From contig JAKLKB010000143.1 in NCBI GenBank assembly GCA_023150835.1, positions 1 through 16,997 on the forward strand: DNA of 16,997 nucleotides, written 5' to 3'. Source of the DNA: Myxococcota bacterium (GTDB lineage Bacteria > Myxococcota_C > UBA6777). Shown piece after piece: positions 16,401 through 16,997 of this stretch. Each line of letters begins with the position of its first letter. The first letter of the stretch is position 1. The notes below the pieces were generated by a model, which did not search any database, was not told where the DNA came from, and saw nothing but the letters and a program-made list of their open reading frames with translations. The position numbers and the translations under genes were made by a program.

Positions 16401-16558
16401 GGACCTCCTCGCCTTTCTTGCGCAAGGGCTGGCGCATCATTCGTGGCGGCTCCTTCAATCGGCCCGATTGGGATGTCCGTTGCGCCAGTCGTGGCGGGCT
16501 CCCCCCCAACTCTCGCAAATCCAGCGTCGGCTTCCGCTGCTGTTCTTCCCCAAAGTGA
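10415..16558 (+). CDS. Giant zinc-ribbon Ser/Thr protein kinase with membrane anchor and extracytoplasmic FGE-sulfatase-like domain
   Basis: This encodes 2047 residues from ATG 10415, preceded by a modest GAGGG (10400-10404). The frame is open back to 10253, but the zinc ribbon should begin the protein as in the paralogue at 3798-5894. Cys 5, 8, 23 and 26 form the ribbon. The kinase spans about 37-320: GEGSFG (44-49), Lys68, HRDLKPQN (164-171), DFG (188-190), GTPAYMAPEQ (209-218); all catalytic residues are present. Residues about 330-1655 are a disordered, acidic, Pro/Ser/Ala-rich linker with several tandem repeats (listed separately) and recurring P-V-L-L-x-E/D and ILGTDDL motifs. A membrane helix lies at 1662-1686 after ALRRRH, so the kinase is inside. 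A Pro-rich spacer (about 1690-1850) leads to an FGE-sulfatase/SUMF1-like domain (about 1858-2043) with PEGMAWIAAGAFPMGS, CSEIEWERACKG, DLSGNVAEW, RIIRGGSF and VGFRCC. The catalytic cysteine positions after GGSF hold other residues, so a binding or sensing role is likelier than formylglycine synthesis. It is probably a receptor kinase; ligand and substrates are unknown. Confidence 0.92.
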   Translation: MNQACPQCAFPFAEGQQDAFSFCPKCSFPLMRVAGKYRLTRLLGEGSFGRVYLARHMNLRHKPERVIKVMRSDVLRQHGMEERFWREVQLTAALSEQNAHVVRVYDDFGEEEGLGFYYVMEYLRGRSLKEVCRACGPLPTPLVWHIFQQLCEAATLAHNEGIIHRDLKPQNIYLIPRGRDPYFVKIFDFGIAKSLVEAKQADWTRGALGTPAYMAPEQCSNRQIDQRTDLYAMAVILYEMLSGRTPFLFDGLAQGTSPDPMAILIAHMTQSPVPLTKQAPWLAIDPALDQVILKALSKDPAERFESVESFWRAILRFLPPDTFQQTLPTPHELLGPEAPVLSSDGWSAIDSVEESDILTPVPSSSALWKTPPESAEKPNEHADASDEYAFPSSAFAEKNIGRSMMWPERTLDLGGILTLRKEQQTLALGEGDLLEEVGLFSEQEEVRLFSEQEDVVDLLTEDHTPDPRRLVETLNLRVPTETALAADALDGASHTADASQKAQTALDVSPFTQPLPRPAFVPIWSDALPQPHPSEPPAPSLQEPTRAYGTFQDEASFAASPFQSELSAEAAPYQNEKSTVEVSPYQNEKNTVDASFFPNEKTTEYPTFSSGKMLDPLSTQPQTNLVSPLFQEEQQTLEANAFQQAPSSDTSRPETFSPSRSPVESIKIPLFLAESSPSLSSLPQERTLELQNKKRAIFYETDNSDTELSERKKRKTLHEQPFSMPPVPPVSLTLPKLPETEPLASFASVPSTPSAASAVPSFAPSAVPSFATSAASAVPSSSAALSMRSTSPQELPDFSEDSEPPVLLAAEDERPHFSEENEPPVLLAAEDEVSEAAELDDAPVLLAAEDEVSEAAELDDAPVLLAAEDEVSEAAELDDAPVLLAAEDEVSEAAELDDAPVLLAEEDPLLLDEQHRSRPNAPTQTEESPVLLEESPPVRLDPSPANKPTLSPHEAVTVAIPNPLHKKTSPPTESFSANSPSPSAVSSFLPPSSSPTARPTVPFAPPPPPFSAPSLFSPAAASQIRGTLGLAKPSDNAIPSPSFSGIFTDPPAPPDSGFLRELDRLLDGLGTHTRKDKAEPSAELILGTDDLFESSEAAEKPTPKPPEPSVELILGTDDLVEHVQTTEHPAVQPPEPSVEWVLGQNDLIEPTPQTDEHPPVAKTSAQTDEHPPVAKTSAQTDEHPPVAKTSAQTDEHPPVASDAIPQATHEMPVLLDEAEPTQDWQDTLDSRELDAVSQGRLSQILDETREPAALETTTEPPSAVVGAVTEPKKTAPLFALPKQDARSAFSPPKNTPLALLMSNEDDDDLPPPPTSEVDISRFASADEPDAEAIRKALVGTLPPNTPLTTSAFQALFEEAQAAKNKADTATKSDTPTFSAEQTRHTLQDDDAVMAPKLAVLLEQVLPEEIDEADALEGFDALEVSDASKEEALLLLSTPAKHEAEKQQPTDQDPASLALSENEDEEDEPAAFSAPPSSSARRLRADASLAKPGAFASLLDEAHKTEALIEATFGPSTKAPSSSSSDTPRRSDEEPLSPTAATAASASDATIAHKTPVPSEQKPPSVRSAFSIQAVLLTDEEAKELQISTDPTEEEQIAARLLKDESQDGLLTEESLPSSLPARRAETSGVDRKAPLRLSPTSLLVDENTLFEAEDAALRRRHLVIGGTLVLSVLMIFVALGTLLGWFSSKPTSSLQHPSAQAGKTNEPPARNVLASASKNDLPLDIRDVPPSRSSETPDIGSSQPLRSHPPLSPTARTAPVAVPPAVTSSPTALSVQKQPLSLPFTPPMPPTPPAIPPLPADPNALPAVSNEPPTPRIETIKPPQPSSRAPALPSPALPRGRPRKRPKVATATSSNDRCPEGMAWIAAGAFPMGSAVSDPMHFFGEKALVRTSTSGFCIDRYEAPGKGEMPIRDISWSDAKAHCATKGKRLCSEIEWERACKGSSERRFPYGNTFQPNRCNTRDAKGRNRSIRRGGSMPRCKSPFGVFDLSGNVAEWTSSPFLRKGWRIIRGGSFNRPDWDVRCASRGGLPPNSRKSSVGFRCCSSPK
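12128..12199 (+). repeat. Two 36-bp repeats in the kinase linker
   Basis: Units at 12128-12163 and 12164-12199 code PYQNEKSTVEVS and PYQNEKNTVDAS. Weaker relatives flank them (PFQSEL before, FFPNEKTTEYPT after), so this is a decayed 12-residue periodicity. Confidence 0.8.
12824..13135 (+). repeat. 57-bp in-frame tandem repeats in the kinase linker
   Basis: Five 57-bp units start at 12824, 12881, 12938, 12995 and 13052, with a truncated sixth from 13109. The last four full units are nearly identical, differing mainly at the Leu-Asp codons and the first residue, and code the 19-residue motif PVLLAAEDEVSEAAELDD plus one Pro/Ala. The first unit is diverged (PVLLAAEDERPHFSEENE). They correspond to about residues 804-907 and are strongly acidic. 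Confidence 0.95.
13871..14016 (+). repeat. 39-bp in-frame tandem repeats in the kinase linker
   Basis: Three identical 39-bp units at 13871-13909, 13910-13948 and 13949-13987 code QTDEHPPVAKTSA. A fourth, truncated and slightly changed unit starts at 13988. They lie just after three degenerate repeats of the PSVELILGTDDL type (about 13645-13860). Residues are about 1153-1201. Confidence 0.95.
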
Positions 16559-16577
16559 CTCGACCTTTTCTCTTTAT

Positions 16578-16681
16578 CGGCGTGGCTTGTGGGATGGTTT
16601 TTGTGGGACTTCGTCGGCGTGGCTTGTGGGATGGTTTTTGTGGGACTTCGTCGGCGTGGCTTGTGGGATGGTTTTTGTGGG
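16578..16681. repeat. 37-bp tandem repeat (two full copies plus a partial third)
   Basis: Identical 37-bp units lie at 16578-16614 and 16615-16651, and the first 30 bp recur at 16652-16681. The core is GGCTTGTGGGATGG followed by TTTTTGTGGG. Units abut without spacers. It starts 20 bp after the kinase stop and runs into the hairpin at 16677. Confidence 0.95.
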
Positions 16682-16693
16682 GCTTTGCCCCAC
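16677..16693. repeat. Perfect 7-bp stem-loop GTGGGGC-TTT-GCCCCAC
   Basis: A perfect G+C-rich hairpin with a 3-nt loop lies at the right end of the 37-bp repeats. It is directly followed by another CCCCAC and the CAAGGG/CCCTTG stem. It could slow or end transcription leaving the kinase gene, but no U-tract follows. Confidence 0.7.
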
Positions 16694-16955
16694 GCCCCAC
16701 AAGGGACTGTCGCCCCTTGACCCCGCATCGGCGAACAGATCAGCGTTTTTCACACCAATCACTCTTTCGCTTGATATGGCGCGAACACGAGGGTTTTTGT
16801 CTATCGCGCAGCATCCTCTATTCTTTAGATGCGATCTTTTCTGTCGCTGCTGTGTTCATAAGTAAGTATCACTAAGTTTCTTCAACTTTCGCGCCCGAAG
16901 AACGGGTTCGTTCAAAAAAGATGGCGATGAAGAGGTCACCGACGCAACAGATCGA

Positions 16956-16977
16956 GGGCAGGCACGGGGGCCTGCCC
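16956..16977. repeat. 8-bp-stem hairpin resembling a dispersed intergenic repeat
   Basis: GGGCAGGC (16956-16963) pairs perfectly with GCCTGCCC (16970-16977) around ACGGGG, followed by CTACG. Read on the minus strand, this GTAGGGGCAGGC form resembles intergenic repeat hairpins found in many copies in several bacterial phyla; copy number in this genome is unknown. Confidence 0.55.
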
Positions 16978-16997
16978 CTACGAAACACCGTGTGATT

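Larger units (their letters stand above)
16559..16997. other. Non-coding region after the giant kinase gene
   Basis: These 439 bp run to the window edge and hold no supported gene; all frames give short or repeat-derived products. They contain a 37-bp tandem repeat (16578-16681), a perfect hairpin (16677-16693), a second hairpin CAAGGG/CCCTTG (16700-16705 with 16714-16719), an A/T-rich stretch near 16800-16895 and an 8-bp-stem hairpin at 16956-16977. No stem is followed by a clear T-run on the plus strand, so no classical terminator for the kinase is called. Confidence 0.6.

Noticed and set aside
16578-16681. CRISPR array
   Set aside because: The 37-bp units abut directly with no spacers, there are under three copies and no cas genes are present.

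Overview
The window is 17 kb of bacterial chromosome of roughly 55% G+C by eye. It holds large Ser/Thr protein kinases with mosaic sensor domains, an FGE-sulfatase-like domain on a membrane kinase, a YARHG-domain exported protein and a very long repeat protein. That mix is typical of myxobacteria and related former delta-proteobacterial lineages, so an uncultured member of Myxococcota or a relative is my best guess. This is inferred from domain style only; there is no rRNA or other phylogenetic marker here.

Layout. (1) Positions 1-2153 (minus) are the first 717 codons of a gene leaving the window on the left. It encodes a beta-hairpin repeat protein with about 27 residues per repeat, and the last four visible units form two pairs of DNA-identical 81-bp copies. 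(2) Positions 2397-5894 (minus) form a tight three-gene operon in the order kinase, DUF2786-like protein, exported YARHG protein. The kinase (698 aa) is a zinc ribbon plus Ser/Thr kinase fused to an ODP-type metallo-beta-lactamase-fold domain, a plausible diiron gas or redox sensor. The repeat gene follows 243 bp downstream on the same strand. (3) Positions 6332-7165 (plus) encode a PlsC-family acyltransferase. Its end overlaps by 11 bp a convergent acyl-lipid desaturase gene (7155-7958, minus). (4) Positions 8128-10254 (minus) encode a fused metal transporter: a ZIP-like half, an ArsP/SO_0444-like permease half and a tail of about 80 residues dominated by histidine. (5) Positions 10415-16558 (plus) encode a 2047-aa zinc-ribbon Ser/Thr kinase. 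A disordered linker of about 1,340 residues with expanding tandem repeats leads to one membrane helix and an extracytoplasmic FGE-like domain without the usual catalytic cysteines. (6) Positions 16559-16997 are non-coding, with a 37-bp tandem repeat and several hairpins.

The two kinases are paralogues: their zinc ribbons and kinase motifs fall at the same residue numbers, but their sensor modules differ completely. The desaturase and acyltransferase fit membrane-lipid synthesis or remodelling, and the fused transporter fits heavy-metal handling. No tRNA, rRNA, CRISPR array, transposase or phage gene was found. The best candidates for something undescribed are the beta-hairpin repeat protein, the kinase-ODP fusion with its operon, and the ZIP/permease/poly-His fusion.
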